A stretch of DNA of 64,000 nt from DATKRB01 sp963794215 (lineage in GTDB: Bacteria; Actinomycetota; Acidimicrobiia; Acidimicrobiales; RAAP-2): assembly GCA_963794215.1 (NCBI GenBank), contig CAWCCQ010000003.1:248001-312000 (forward strand). The letters are read 5' to 3'. Positions 25,532-35,144 of the stretch are shown here, one piece after another. Position 1 is the first letter of the stretch. Each line of letters begins with the position of its first letter. The notes under the pieces are model-generated. The model was not told the origin of the DNA. It worked only from the letters and a program-made list of their open reading frames with translations, and did not search any database. The translations under genes were made by a program, and so were the position numbers.

Positions 25532-27150
25532 CCACGCGCACCACTGACCCCGCCGCGCGCCGGGCACACGAGGTGACCGAGGGCCGGGGTGGCGCACCGG
25601 GGTCGAGCGCCGGGGTCGAGGCGCCGGCGGTGGTCCCCGATCTCGCGACGTTCGCCCGGCTGGCCGCCACTCACCGGATCGTGCCGGTGTGGCGTGAGGT
25701 GATCGCCGACACGATGACGCCGGTGGCCGCCTTTCTGGCCCTGGTCGGCGACGGGCCGGGCTTCCTACTCGAGTCGGTGGAAGGCGGCGAGCGTTGGGGC
25801 CGCTACTCGTTCGTCGGCCGCAGGCCGCTGGCCACCATCGTGGCGCGCGGCCGCAAGATCGTGACCGAGGGCCCGCTGGAGGTCCCTGCGCCCCCGGGCG
25901 GCGGGGTGCTGGCCACTCTCGGCGCGCTCTTGGCCGAGCATCGCGCTCCTTCGTTGCCCGACCTGCCGCCCCTGCACGGCGGGGTGGTGGGGTACCTGGG
26001 TTACGACGTGGTGCGCGAGATCGAGCACCTGCCCGACACGCCGCCCGACGATCTGGGGCACCCCGACGCCGCCCTCGGTGTCATTGGCCAGATCGCCGCG
26101 TTCGACCATTGGCGCCAGCGGGTCGTGCTCATCGACAACGTCATGATCGGCCCGGACTGGACCGACGAGGACATCGCGTTGGCCCACCGACAGGCCGCCG
26201 AGCGACTTGGGGCGTTCGCCGCCGATTGCTTCACCCCCGTCACCTCGGTGCCGATCGCCCCGCCCCTCGCCTCGGCCCCGGTGCCGGCGACCGCCCGGAC
26301 CGTCTCCGCCGAGGACTACCGACGGGCCGTCGAGGTGGCCAAGGAGCACATCGTGGCCGGCGACATCTTCCAGGTGGTGCTCTCGCAGCGCTTCGACGTG
26401 GCGCTCGAGGTCGACCCGTTCGACGTCTACCGGTCGCTGCGCTTGCTCAACCCGAGCCCCTATTTGTACTTCCTGCGTTTCGGCGAAGTCACCGTGGTCG
26501 GATCGTCCCCCGAGCCCATGGTGCGCCTGCGCGACGGCGTTGTCACCTCGCGCCCGATCGCCGGCTCGAGGCCCCGGGGAGTCACCGACGAGGCGGACCG
26601 CCGGCTCGCCGGTGAGCTGTCCGAGGATCCCAAAGAGCTCGCCGAGCACGTGATGCTGGTCGACCTCGCCCGCAACGACGTCGGTCGGGTGGTCAGCTTC
26701 GGCACCGAGCACGTCGACGAGCTCATGACCGTCGAGCGCTACAGCCACATCATGCACCTGACCTCGCAGGTCTCGGGCCGCCTGGCTCCCGGCAAGGGTC
26801 CCATCGACGTCCTGCGGGCCACGCTGCCCGCCGGCACCTTGTCGGGCGCCCCCAAGGTCCGGGCCATGGAGATCATCGATGAGCTCGAGCCGACCAAGCG
26901 GGGGATCTACGGCGGCGTCGTCGGCTACCTCGACTTCTCGGGGAACCTCGACACGGCAATCGTGATCCGCACCATGGTCGTCAGCCCCGACGGCCGGGCG
27001 TCGGTGCAGGCCGGCGCCGGCATCGTGGCCGACAGCGACCCGGTACTCGAGGACGAGGAGTGCGCGCACAAGGCGAGGGCCCTGTTGGTCGCCATCGGTG
27101 CGGCACGATCGATGGCCGCCATGCGGGTGGCGTCGGGGTCGGCGACATGA
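25528..27150 (+). CDS. trpE: Anthranilate synthase component I
   Basis: 540 residues. It converts chorismate plus ammonia to anthranilate. The N-terminal domain has FLLESVEGGERWGRYSFVGR (Trp-feedback region). The catalytic domain has DIFQVVLSQRFDV, NPSPYLYFLRFGE, SSPEPMVRLRDG, 'PIAGSRPRGVTDEADRRL', LVDLARNDVGRV and GTLSGAPKVRAMEIIDELE. No TrpG amidotransferase or trpD lies in the window. GTG 25528 overlaps the hisI stop, so histidine and tryptophan genes share a transcript. About 30 low-complexity residues precede the fold. Confidence 0.95.
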   Translation: MTTRTTDPAARRAHEVTEGRGGAPGSSAGVEAPAVVPDLATFARLAATHRIVPVWREVIADTMTPVAAFLALVGDGPGFLLESVEGGERWGRYSFVGRRPLATIVARGRKIVTEGPLEVPAPPGGGVLATLGALLAEHRAPSLPDLPPLHGGVVGYLGYDVVREIEHLPDTPPDDLGHPDAALGVIGQIAAFDHWRQRVVLIDNVMIGPDWTDEDIALAHRQAAERLGAFAADCFTPVTSVPIAPPLASAPVPATARTVSAEDYRRAVEVAKEHIVAGDIFQVVLSQRFDVALEVDPFDVYRSLRLLNPSPYLYFLRFGEVTVVGSSPEPMVRLRDGVVTSRPIAGSRPRGVTDEADRRLAGELSEDPKELAEHVMLVDLARNDVGRVVSFGTEHVDELMTVERYSHIMHLTSQVSGRLAPGKGPIDVLRATLPAGTLSGAPKVRAMEIIDELEPTKRGIYGGVVGYLDFSGNLDTAIVIRTMVVSPDGRASVQAGAGIVADSDPVLEDEECAHKARALLVAIGAARSMAAMRVASGSAT

Positions 27151-28115
27151 GCGCACCCCTCGATATCGCACGCGCCGTGGTGAGGGCTGACTACGAGGCG
27201 CTGCGCCACGGGAGGGGCGCTGTACGCCAGGCCCGCGACGTGGTGCGGGTCGAGGGGCCCGACGCCGCGGGCTACCTCCAGGGGCAACTGAGCCAAGACA
27301 TCGCCCCGTTGGCGGTGGGCGACTCGGCCGACTCACTGCTGCTCGCGCCCGACGGCAAGATCGTGGCCCTCGTGCGGGTGAGCCGGGTGGGCGACGAGAC
27401 GTTCCTCCTCGACTGTGAGTCGGGGCACGGCGAGGCCGTCCGCGCCCGCCTGGCCCGTTTCAAGCTGCGCTCCAAGTTCGACATGCGCCTCGAGGCGTGG
27501 CAATGCCTGGCCCTCCGGGGCGCCGCACTCGGCGATGTGGGAAGCGGGGGCGACGGGGTGGTCCTCGTCGCCCCCTCCTGGTTCAACGGTTGGGGCGGGG
27601 TCGACCTGCTCGGGCCCGAGCCCAGCATCGAGCTCGCCGGCCTGCGCTGGTGCGGTGAGGCGGCCTGGGAAGCGTGCCGGATCGAATCAGGCCTTCCCTC
27701 CATGGACCACGAGCTGGGCGACGGGCGCACCATCCCCGCCGAGGCCGGCCTGGTCGACCACGCGGTCAGCTTCACCAAGGGCTGCTACACGGGCCAGGAG
27801 CTCGTGGCCCGGCTCGACGCCCGGGGGAGCCGGGTGGCGCGCCGGCTGTGCGGCGTCGTCCTTTCGGGGGACACGAGCGACACGGGCGAGCTGCTCGGGG
27901 CATCCCTGGTGGTGCCGGCCGCGTCGGCCGAGGGTACCCACAAGGAAGTGGGCACCCTCACCTCGGTCGCCTGGTCCCCGGCGCTCGACGCGATCGTCGG
28001 GCTGGCCTACGTGCACCGGTCGGTCGAGACCGGTACGTCAGTCCGGCTCGAACCGGCCTCGACGGGCCAGGGCGGTCCCCGCTCGGCCGAGGTGCGAGCG
28101 CTACCGCTGCGTTGA
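27147..28115 (+). CDS. YgfZ/GcvT-like folate-binding protein
   Basis: 322 residues, aminomethyltransferase-related fold. It has RVEGPDAAGYLQGQLSQDIA near the N-terminus and the YgfZ signature KGCYTGQELVARLDARG with the conserved Cys. Family members act with tetrahydrofolate in maintaining or repairing Fe-S clusters. ATG 27147 overlaps the trpE stop (ATGA). No tryptophan role is known for the family, so the link is probably transcriptional. Its end overlaps the convergent histidine kinase by 15 bases. Confidence 0.88.
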   Translation: MSAPLDIARAVVRADYEALRHGRGAVRQARDVVRVEGPDAAGYLQGQLSQDIAPLAVGDSADSLLLAPDGKIVALVRVSRVGDETFLLDCESGHGEAVRARLARFKLRSKFDMRLEAWQCLALRGAALGDVGSGGDGVVLVAPSWFNGWGGVDLLGPEPSIELAGLRWCGEAAWEACRIESGLPSMDHELGDGRTIPAEAGLVDHAVSFTKGCYTGQELVARLDARGSRVARRLCGVVLSGDTSDTGELLGASLVVPAASAEGTHKEVGTLTSVAWSPALDAIVGLAYVHRSVETGTSVRLEPASTGQGGPRSAEVRALPLR

Positions 28116-29516
28116 AGGGCCCGCCCGATCCGAAGGGTCCGCTGGCAACCACACGGTCAGGCGGGTCCCCCCGGTGTCGTTGAGCGGCGAGTCGGCCCGC
28201 ACGCCCCCACCCATGGCGCCGGCTAGCTCGGCCACGATGGCCAAGCCGAGCCCGCTGGTCGTGCCCCGTCTGGGTGCGCGATCCGAGGTGAAGTGGGGCT
28301 CGAAGACTCTGATGAGGTCCATCGGCGCGATGCCTGGACCGTCGTCGACCACCCAGAGCACGACGACGCCCGGATCCTCGCGGGCGCCAACGACGATCTG
28401 CTGACGCGCGAACTTGAAGGCGTTTTCCACCAGGTTCGACAGCAACTGCACGAGCCGGTCGGCGTCGGTCCGGACCCAGAGGTGCTCGCCCTCCCCGAGC
28501 GCCGTGCGCAACGACACGCCGGCGGGCACGGCCTCGGGGACGAACCGAGCCACCGTCTGGCGCACGACGTCGGCCACGTCGACCCGTTCGAGATGGAACG
28601 AAAAACGCTCGGCGTCGAGGCGGGCCAGATCGAGCAGGTCCTGAACCAGGCGCTCGAGTCGGGCGGCCTCCGCCACGATCACCCTCAACGCGCCCGCCAC
28701 GTCGTCGGTGGTGCCGTCGAGCGCCGCGTCGGCATACCCGCGGATCGAGGTGAGGGGCGTTCGCAGGTCATGGGAGACCGACAGCAAGAATTGCCGCTGC
28801 TGGTTCTGGGCTCGCTCGAGGCTTTCGCCCATCGCGTTGATGGCGGTGGCCAGGGCGGCGAACTCGTCCAGATCCTTAGACGTCACCGGCATGCGCGCCT
28901 GAAGGTCCCCGCCGGCGATGCGACCGGTGGTCGCCGCGGCGACCTGCAGCGGCCGAGAGAACCGCCGAGCCAGGTAGTAGGCCAACGCTGTCGCCACGGC
29001 CAACACCACCAGTCCCACCAACACGAAGTACCCGAGGCCGTTGACCGGCGGCGTCACCGTACGGGTGGCGACCAAGACGGCGGTGTCCTCGTAGGGGATC
29101 GGCGGATGGAGCTTGCTCTTCTCGGCCGTGCTCAGGTGCAGCGGGATGAGCACGTAGGCGAAGCTACGAGTGCTGCCGGCCACGGCCTGCCCGTCCACGA
29201 GCGCGCTCGGTTCGAGGAGCCGTCCCTGAAGCTCGTCGGGCAGTGGGCTCGAAAAGGCGCCGGTCGCGCTCAGCCCAACCACCGACAACGAGCGGTACTG
29301 GCCGAGCAGCTTGACCACCGCCTGATCGCGGAACACCAGGCTCGCGCCCCGCTTGTTGCGGTCGATGATGCCGGCGACCGAACGGGCCTGGGTGTAGAGC
29401 TGCTGCTGGGCCGTGCTCTGGGCGGCCCGACGCACGAGGACCAAACTGCCAAACGCCGTGACCGCCAGGGTGCCGACAATGAGGGCCAGCATGGCAACGG
29501 TTAAGCGTGCCCGCAC
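28101..29516 (-). CDS. Sensor histidine kinase (HAMP, HisKA, HATPase)
   Basis: 471 residues. Membrane helices lie at about 8-28 and 163-182, flanking a 130-residue extracytoplasmic sensor. HAMP follows (ARRFSRPLQVAAATTGRIAGG). The phosphoacceptor is H249 in SVSHDLRTPLTS. The ATPase domain has LLSNLVENAFKFA, VVDDGPGI, a contracted lid region and TTSGLGLAIV. The GTG at 29516 lies 12 bases after the stop of the response regulator, so the order on the transcript is regulator then kinase. It converges with the YgfZ-like gene. Confidence 0.9.
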   Translation of the reverse strand: MRARLTVAMLALIVGTLAVTAFGSLVLVRRAAQSTAQQQLYTQARSVAGIIDRNKRGASLVFRDQAVVKLLGQYRSLSVVGLSATGAFSSPLPDELQGRLLEPSALVDGQAVAGSTRSFAYVLIPLHLSTAEKSKLHPPIPYEDTAVLVATRTVTPPVNGLGYFVLVGLVVLAVATALAYYLARRFSRPLQVAAATTGRIAGGDLQARMPVTSKDLDEFAALATAINAMGESLERAQNQQRQFLLSVSHDLRTPLTSIRGYADAALDGTTDDVAGALRVIVAEAARLERLVQDLLDLARLDAERFSFHLERVDVADVVRQTVARFVPEAVPAGVSLRTALGEGEHLWVRTDADRLVQLLSNLVENAFKFARQQIVVGAREDPGVVVLWVVDDGPGIAPMDLIRVFEPHFTSDRAPRRGTTSGLGLAIVAELAGAMGGGVRADSPLNDTGGTRLTVWLPADPSDRAGPSTQR

Positions 29517-29528
29517 CGGTCGGCGCGC

Positions 29529-30215
29529 TCAGTCGAGCCGGTAGCCCACGCCCCAGACCGTCGCCAGGGGCAGGGCGTCGCCGAGCTTCTTGCGCAGCTG
29601 TCGCACGTGGACGTCGACGGTCCGCTCGTCGCCGAACCAGTCACGGCCCCAGACCCCGTCGAGCAGCTGCTGGCGGCTGAGCAGCGCAGACCCTGGTTGG
29701 CCGCGAGGTGGGCGAGCAGGTCGAACTCGCGCGTGAGTGAGCGCCACCGGGCCTTCGGGGCCACGAGCCTCGCGCCGGCCGGTATCGATCTCCACCCCGC
29801 CGACCACGACGGTGAGCGGGGCCTCGGTGGTCGGACGCGCCTCGCTGCGGCGCAAGATGGCATGCACCCGAGCCACCAACTCGCGGGCGGAGAATGGCTT
29901 GGTCACGTAGTCGTCGGCCCCGAGCTCGAGGCCGAGCACCCGATCCACCTCGTCGTCGCGGGCAGTCAGCATGACCACCGGAACCGAGCCCTGAGCTCGC
30001 AACCGCCGGCAGACCTCGAACCCGTCGATCTCCCCGGGGAGGCCGACGTCGACGACCACCAGGCGTGGCCGTTCACGCCCGACCGAGCTCAAGCCGGCCT
30101 CGCCATCCGCCGCCTGTAACACCCGGAAGCCGTCGCGCCGAAGGTACATCGCAACCAGGTCCGAGATGTGGGTGTCGTCCTCGACGACCACCACGGTGCC
30201 GATGTCCCCGTCCAC
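29529..30215 (-). CDS. OmpR-type response regulator with a scrambled segment in the DNA-binding domain
   Basis: 228 residues. The receiver domain is intact (EDD pocket, D56 in LVVVDVGLP, LTARDDEVDRVLGLELGADD, K in TKPF). The winged-helix domain begins normally (VGGVEIDTGRREARGPEG) and ends normally (SRQQLLDGVWGRDWFGDERT, VDVHVRQLRKKLGD). Residues 161-178 (about 29682-29735) do not fit the family. In the neighbouring frame the same DNA reads LTREFDLLAHLAANQG, the expected sequence. A one-base gain and a compensating loss explain it. GTG start at 30215. Confidence 0.87.
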   Translation of the reverse strand: MDGDIGTVVVVEDDTHISDLVAMYLRRDGFRVLQAADGEAGLSSVGRERPRLVVVDVGLPGEIDGFEVCRRLRAQGSVPVVMLTARDDEVDRVLGLELGADDYVTKPFSARELVARVHAILRRSEARPTTEAPLTVVVGGVEIDTGRREARGPEGPVALTHARVRPARPPRGQPGSALLSRQQLLDGVWGRDWFGDERTVDVHVRQLRKKLGDALPLATVWGVGYRLD

Positions 30216-30292
30216 GGCCCAAGCTTCTCATGTCGCCTGTCGCTCGTCGGGGACGACGTCTCGGGCTCCGCTGGACCGGATCGGGGCACCGC

Positions 30293-30298
30293 TACGCT
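30293..30298 (+). promoter_or_regulatory. -10 element TACGCT, promoter of trpCFBA
   Basis: TACGCT ends eight bases before the trpC ATG at 30307, so there is no room for a trp leader peptide or T-box. Confidence 0.48.
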
Positions 30299-30306
30299 GG
30301 CCGATC

Positions 30307-31128
30307 ATGTCCACGTACCTCTCCGCGATCGTGGCCGGCCACCGGGTGGCGGCCAGGGCCGATCGGCGCGACCTAGACGAGCTCGTCGAGCGTGCGTTGC
30401 ACGCCCCGCCAAGCGTGCCCTTCGCCGCCGCACTGGCCGATCGCACGAGACGTCGATCGGGGGTGATCGCCGAGATCAAACGGCGGTCGCCCTCCAAGGG
30501 AGACCTGGCCCCCGATCTCGTGCCGGCCGAGCTCGCCCGGGCCTACGCGCGGGGAGGCGCCCGGTGCCTGTCGGTGCTGACCGATCGCGACTATTTCGGC
30601 GGCTCGCCCGAGGACCTGCGCGCCGCCAAGGCGGCGACCGGCCTCCCGGTGCTGCGCAAGGATTTCACCGTGGCCCCGGCTGACGTCTGCGATGCCCGTC
30701 TCATGGGCGCCGATGCCGTGCTGCTCATCGTCGCCGCGCTGGACGACCGCGAGCTGGCCGCGCTGGGCGCGCTGGCCGGACAGCTCGGCCTGGACGCGCT
30801 GGTGGAGGTCCACGACGAAGACGAGCTGGCGCGTGCCTTGGCGTTCGGGGCGACCGTGGTCGGGGTCAACCAGCGCGACCTGGCGACCTTCGCGCTCGAC
30901 CGGGAACGAGCAGTCCGGCTGGCCTCTCACATCCCCGACGACGTGGTGGCCATCGCCGAGTCCGGGGTGCGCGACGCGAGGGATGCCGCAGCCCTGGCCG
31001 CCGCGGGCTACGACGCTGTCCTGGTGGGCGAGACCCTCGTCCTGGCCGAGGACCCCGCGGCCGAGGTGGCCGCTCTCGGAGGCCACTCGGTCGGACCGCG
31101 GGCTGGCTCGGTCGTCGGTACCGGGTGA
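30307..31128 (+). CDS. trpC: Indole-3-glycerol-phosphate synthase
   Basis: 273 residues, (beta/alpha)8 barrel closing the indole ring from CdRP. It has VIAEIKRRSPSKGDL (catalytic Glu and Lys), CLSVLTDRDYFGGSPEDL, 'PVLRKDFTVAP' (general acid Lys), VVGVNQRDLATF and VAIAESGVRDARD. Normal length. The stop overlaps the trpF GTG. First gene of trpCFBA. Confidence 0.95.
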   Translation: MSTYLSAIVAGHRVAARADRRDLDELVERALHAPPSVPFAAALADRTRRRSGVIAEIKRRSPSKGDLAPDLVPAELARAYARGGARCLSVLTDRDYFGGSPEDLRAAKAATGLPVLRKDFTVAPADVCDARLMGADAVLLIVAALDDRELAALGALAGQLGLDALVEVHDEDELARALAFGATVVGVNQRDLATFALDRERAVRLASHIPDDVVAIAESGVRDARDAAALAAAGYDAVLVGETLVLAEDPAAEVAALGGHSVGPRAGSVVGTG

Positions 31129-31868
31129 TCGGACGGGACGCTCCACCCACCATGCGCACGTCCGGCGAGATCATGGTCAAGATTTGCGGCATCACCTCGG
31201 AGGCCGACGCCCTGCTCGCCGTGGGCCTCGGCGCCGACGCGGTGGGCTTCGTGCTCGCTCCCTCGCCCCGCCAGCTGGCGCCGGGCGCGGTGGCCGACAT
31301 CGTCAAGCGGCTGCCTCGCGGCATCAGCGCGGTCGGCGTGTTCCGCGACGAGGCCCCCCAGCGAGTGGTGGACATCGCGAACCACATCGGCCTGGGCGCG
31401 ATCCAGCTGCACGGTCACGAGACTCCGTCGCAGAGCCGTTGGATCCGCGAGCGGGTGCCCTCGACGATCAAGGCGTTCGCCGCGGGCGACCCGGCCATCG
31501 CCCACTTCGTGGAGTTCGGAGCCGACTACCTGCTGATCGACGGCGCCAGCCCCGGCTCGGGTGCGGTCTTCGACTGGCGTCTGGCCGAGGGCGTGGTCGA
31601 TCCCTCCCGCCTCATCGTCGCGGGGGGTCTCGATCCGACCAACGTGGGGCAGGCCATCGCCCACCTTCACCCCTACGGCGTCGACGTGTCGACCGGCGTC
31701 GAGAGCGGCCTGGGATCCAAGGACCCCAAACTGGTGGGCGCCTTCGTCGCCGCGGCGCGCGCCGCGGCCCAGCTCCTCGCGGGCCCCCGGGGCGGGCCCG
31801 ACGACGATCCCGACGACGACGGGGATCGGGCTTTCGGCGAGCGGCCCTACGACTGGATGGAAGGATGA
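31125..31868 (+). CDS. trpF: Phosphoribosylanthranilate isomerase
   Basis: 247 residues. It isomerises PRA to CdRP. The catalytic Cys is in VKICGITSEADA, with AVGVFRD, IQLHGHETPSQ, the catalytic Asp in LLIDGASPGSG, 'IVAGGLDPTNV' and GVDVSTGVESGLGSKD. A C-terminal acidic tail (DDDPDDDGDRAF) follows the barrel. GTG 31125 overlaps the trpC stop; a later ATG at MVKICG would give a more compact protein. It sits beside trpC, unlike actinobacteria that rely on PriA. Confidence 0.92.
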   Translation: MIGRDAPPTMRTSGEIMVKICGITSEADALLAVGLGADAVGFVLAPSPRQLAPGAVADIVKRLPRGISAVGVFRDEAPQRVVDIANHIGLGAIQLHGHETPSQSRWIRERVPSTIKAFAAGDPAIAHFVEFGADYLLIDGASPGSGAVFDWRLAEGVVDPSRLIVAGGLDPTNVGQAIAHLHPYGVDVSTGVESGLGSKDPKLVGAFVAAARAAAQLLAGPRGGPDDDPDDDGDRAFGERPYDWMEG

Positions 31869-33070
31869 GCGCGCCCGACGCGGCCGACCCCGAGCTGATG
31901 GGCCGCCCAGGGGTCGACGGACGCTTCGGCCAGTTCGGCGGGCGCTACGTCCCCGAGTCGCTCGTCCCCGCCTGCCAACAGCTCGCGGTGGCCTTCGACG
32001 AGGCCTGGTCCGACCCCGAGTACCGCGCCCACCTGGCGGAGATCCTGACCAGCTACGGCGGACGCCCCACCCCGGTGACCGAGTGCCACCGACTCTCGGC
32101 CCAGCTCGGCATCCGGCTCCTTCTCAAGCGCGAGGACCTGGCGCACACCGGGTCGCACAAGCTCAACAACGTGGTGGGCCAGGCACTGCTCACCACACGC
32201 ATGGGCAAGCGGCGGCTCGTCGCCGAGACCGGTGCCGGTCAGCACGGCGTGGCCACCGCCACCGCGGCGGCGCTCTTCGGGCTGGAGTGCACCGTGTACA
32301 TGGGGGAGGTTGACATCGAGCGCCAGGCGCTCAACGTCTTTCGTATGGAGTTGCTCGGGGCCACGGTGCGCCCGGTCGCCAGCGGCAGCCGCACGCTCAA
32401 GGATGCGGTCAACGAGGCGCTGCGCGACTGGGTCGCCACGGTCGACTCAACCCACTACTGCCTCGGATCGGTGATGGGCCCGCACCCCTTCCCCTACATG
32501 GTGCGCGAGCTGCAGCGAGTGGTCGGCGACGAGGCGCGCGCCCAGTGCCGCGTCCTGCTCGACGGCCGCGATCCTGACACGGTCGTGGCCTGCGTGGGAG
32601 GCGGCTCCAATGCGGCCGGCACCTTCGCCGGCTTCGTCGACACCGGTGCCCGGCTGGTCGGGGTCGAGGCCCAGGGCGGCGCGGCGATGGCCTCGGGCAT
32701 CCCCGGGGTGCTCCACGGCATGTACTCGCGGCTTCTCCAAGACGAGGAGGGCCAGATCGTCGAGGCCCATTCGATCTCGGCCGGGCTCGACTATCCGGGG
32801 ATCGGTCCCGAGCATGCCCACCTGGCCGAGGTGGGTCGGGCCACCTATGAGCAGGCGAACGACGAGGAGGTTCTGCGCGCCTTTTCCCTCCTCGCCCGCA
32901 CCGAGGGGATCATTCCGGCGCTCGAGTCAGCCCACGCCCTGGCGTGGGTCGTGCGCGAGGCGGGCGGGGCGGTGCCCGCTGGCTCGACGGTGCTGGTCAC
33001 CTTGTCGGGCCGGGGGGACAAGGACGTCGCCCAGGTGCGCGACCTACTCGGCCAGGTCCCCTCACCGTGA
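31865..33070 (+). CDS. trpB: Tryptophan synthase beta chain
   Basis: 401 residues, PLP enzyme condensing indole and serine. It has FGQFGGRYVPESLVPA, KREDLAHTGSHKLNN (PLP lysine in HK), AETGAGQHGVATATA, VGGGSNAAGTFAGF (phosphate loop), YPGIGPEHAHL and LSGRGDKDV. Normal TrpB1 type. ATG 31865 overlaps the trpF stop. Confidence 0.97.
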   Translation: MSAPDAADPELMGRPGVDGRFGQFGGRYVPESLVPACQQLAVAFDEAWSDPEYRAHLAEILTSYGGRPTPVTECHRLSAQLGIRLLLKREDLAHTGSHKLNNVVGQALLTTRMGKRRLVAETGAGQHGVATATAAALFGLECTVYMGEVDIERQALNVFRMELLGATVRPVASGSRTLKDAVNEALRDWVATVDSTHYCLGSVMGPHPFPYMVRELQRVVGDEARAQCRVLLDGRDPDTVVACVGGGSNAAGTFAGFVDTGARLVGVEAQGGAAMASGIPGVLHGMYSRLLQDEEGQIVEAHSISAGLDYPGIGPEHAHLAEVGRATYEQANDEEVLRAFSLLARTEGIIPALESAHALAWVVREAGGAVPAGSTVLVTLSGRGDKDVAQVRDLLGQVPSP

Positions 33071-33897
33071 CGAGCGTTCGCCCCCAGAGCCACCGGACCG
33101 ATGCGGCGACCCAACTGGCGTCGACGAGCCTCGAAGCCTCGCTGCGCGCCCGGCGCGACGGGGGAGCCAAGCTGCTCGTCCCCTACGTGATGGCCGGCGC
33201 CGTGCCCGACTGGTTGGAGGTGGTCGAGGCTCTGGCGGGCGCCGGGGCCGACGCCGTCGAGGTCGGCCTTCCGTTCTCCGATCCCATGATGGACGGCCCG
33301 GTGATCCAGGAGGCCTCGGTACGCTCCCTGGGGGCGGGCTCGACCCCCCGAGGTCTGCTCGACGCGATCGCCGCCGCCCGCTTCGAGATCCCCGTGGCCG
33401 TCATGACGTACTACAACGTCGTCTTCCGGGCCGGCCATCACCGGATGGCCCGCTGGCTCGCCGACGCAGGTGTGAGCGGGGCGATCGTCCCGGACCTGCC
33501 GCTCGAGGAGTTCGGCGGCTGGGAGCACGAAGCCAACGCGGCGGGCATCGACACCGTCTTGCTGGTGGCACCCTCGACGCCCCCCGAGCGAGCCCGGGCC
33601 ATCTGCGCTCGATGTCACGGCTTCGTCTACGCGGTGGCCCGGATGGGGGTCACGGGCGAGCGAAGCGATCCGGGGAGCGAGTTCATCGAGGTGGTGGAGA
33701 AGGTCCGACCCTTCACCGACCTGCCGGTGTGCGTCGGGGTGGGCGTCTCGACCCCCGCCCAGGCCCAGGCGGCCAGTGCGGTGGCAGACGGGGTCGTGGT
33801 CGGCTCGGCTCTGGTGCGGCGGCTCCTCGAGGGTGCCGGTCCCGACGGGGCCGCTGCGTTCGTGCGCGAGCTGCGCGGCGCTCTCGACGCAGGCTGA
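33067..33897 (+). CDS. trpA: Tryptophan synthase alpha chain
   Basis: 276 residues, barrel enzyme cleaving indole-3-glycerol phosphate. It has LVPYVMAGAVPDW, the catalytic Glu in AVEVGLPFSDPMMDGPVIQ, MTYYNVVFRAG, 'GAIVPDLPLEE' and VCVGVGVSTPAQA. The usual glycine-rich phosphate site is GVVVGSALV. GTG 33067 overlaps the trpB stop region. The first 25 residues are unconserved. It ends the trp operon and converges with fabF across 46 bases. Confidence 0.94.
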   Translation: MTSVRPQSHRTDAATQLASTSLEASLRARRDGGAKLLVPYVMAGAVPDWLEVVEALAGAGADAVEVGLPFSDPMMDGPVIQEASVRSLGAGSTPRGLLDAIAAARFEIPVAVMTYYNVVFRAGHHRMARWLADAGVSGAIVPDLPLEEFGGWEHEANAAGIDTVLLVAPSTPPERARAICARCHGFVYAVARMGVTGERSDPGSEFIEVVEKVRPFTDLPVCVGVGVSTPAQAQAASAVADGVVVGSALVRRLLEGAGPDGAAAFVRELRGALDAG

Positions 33898-33943
33898 GCG
33901 GCCTGTTGAGGGCCGGTTGGCGCCAGGGCAGCCCGGCGAGGGT

Positions 33944-35144
33944 TCAGTCGGGGGGCCGGATCACCAGGCAGCCGTTGTGCCCGCCGAAGCCGAACGAGTT
34001 GGAGAGCACCGGGCCCGGTGTCCAGGCACGGCCCTCGCCGCTGACGACGTCAAGGTGGATGTCGGGATCGAGCTGCTCGAGACTGCCGGTGGGCGGGATC
34101 AGGCGCCGGTCGATGGCAAGGAGTCCAGCGACCGCCTCGACCGCGCCCGCCGCCCCTAGGCAATGTCCGGTCACACCCTTGGTCGAGGTGACCGCCGGGC
34201 CCGGCTCGCCGAAGACCTTGTTGATGGCCCGGGACTCGGCGAAATCGTTGAGCGGCGTCGAGGTGCCGTGGGCGTTGATGTGCGCGATGTCCGCGGCGTG
34301 GAGTTGGGCGTCCTCCAGCGCGAGCTCCATGCACGAGACGGCCCCGGCGCCCGATGGCTCGGGGGCGGTGATGTGGTGGGCGTCCGCGGTGCTGGCCGCT
34401 CCGGCGATCTCGCCGTAGATGTGCGCCCCCCGGGCGACGGCACGGTCCCAATCCTCGAGCACCAGCGCCGCGGCACCTTCGCCCATGACGAAGCCGTCGC
34501 GCCCGACGTCGAACGGGCGCGAGACCCCCGACGCCGACAGCGCGGTCATGTTGGCGAAGGCGGCGACGGCGACCTCTTGCATCGCCACCTCGGACCCACC
34601 CCCGATCACCACGTCGCAACGACCCGAGGCGACCAGTCTGGCGGCCGCTCCGAGCGAGTGCGTCCCCGCCGCGCAGGCGGTCACGATGCTCTCCGAAGGG
34701 CCGTGCCAGCCGACGCGCGATCGAGACGTTGGCCGCCGCGGCGTTGGCCATCATCATGGGCACGAGGAAGGGGGACACCCGATTGGCGCCCTTGGTGTAG
34801 TAGACGTTCACCTGCTCGGCCAGCGTGTAAAAGCCGCCCACCCCGGTCGCGAAGATCACCCCCGAGCGTTCGGGATCGGCACCGACATCCCCCGCGTCTT
34901 CCAGCGCCATCAACGAGGTCGCCACGGCGTATTGGGCGAACAGGTCCAGCCGACGGGCCTCTTTGGGTCCGAACCACGCGGACGGATCGTACCCCGGCAC
35001 GGTGCGCGGGCCGCCCTCCCAGGGTCGCAACAGGCCATCCCAGAACGCGTCGATTCCGATCCCGCAGCAGGTGACCGCTCCCAGTCCGGTCACCGCGACG
35101 CGACGGCCGGCGATGGCACCCTCGCGGCCTACGCCGAGGAGCAT
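33944..35144 (-). CDS. fabF: Beta-ketoacyl-ACP synthase II (frame broken)
   Basis: Condensing enzyme of fatty-acid elongation. The N-terminal part (VAVTGLGAVTCCGIG, ERSGVIFATGVGGF, PFLVPMMMANAAAANVSIARR) and the rest (WHGPSESIVTACAAGTHSLG with the catalytic Cys, INAHGTSTPLND, KGVTGHCLGAAGA with the two catalytic His, NSFGFGGHN) lie in different frames. The switch is near 34705-34713. Simple removal of one base gives 399 residues, though a small deletion in CTGG repeats is also possible. The ATG overlaps the acpP stop (TGATG). Last gene of fabD-fabG-acpP-fabF. Confidence 0.91.
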
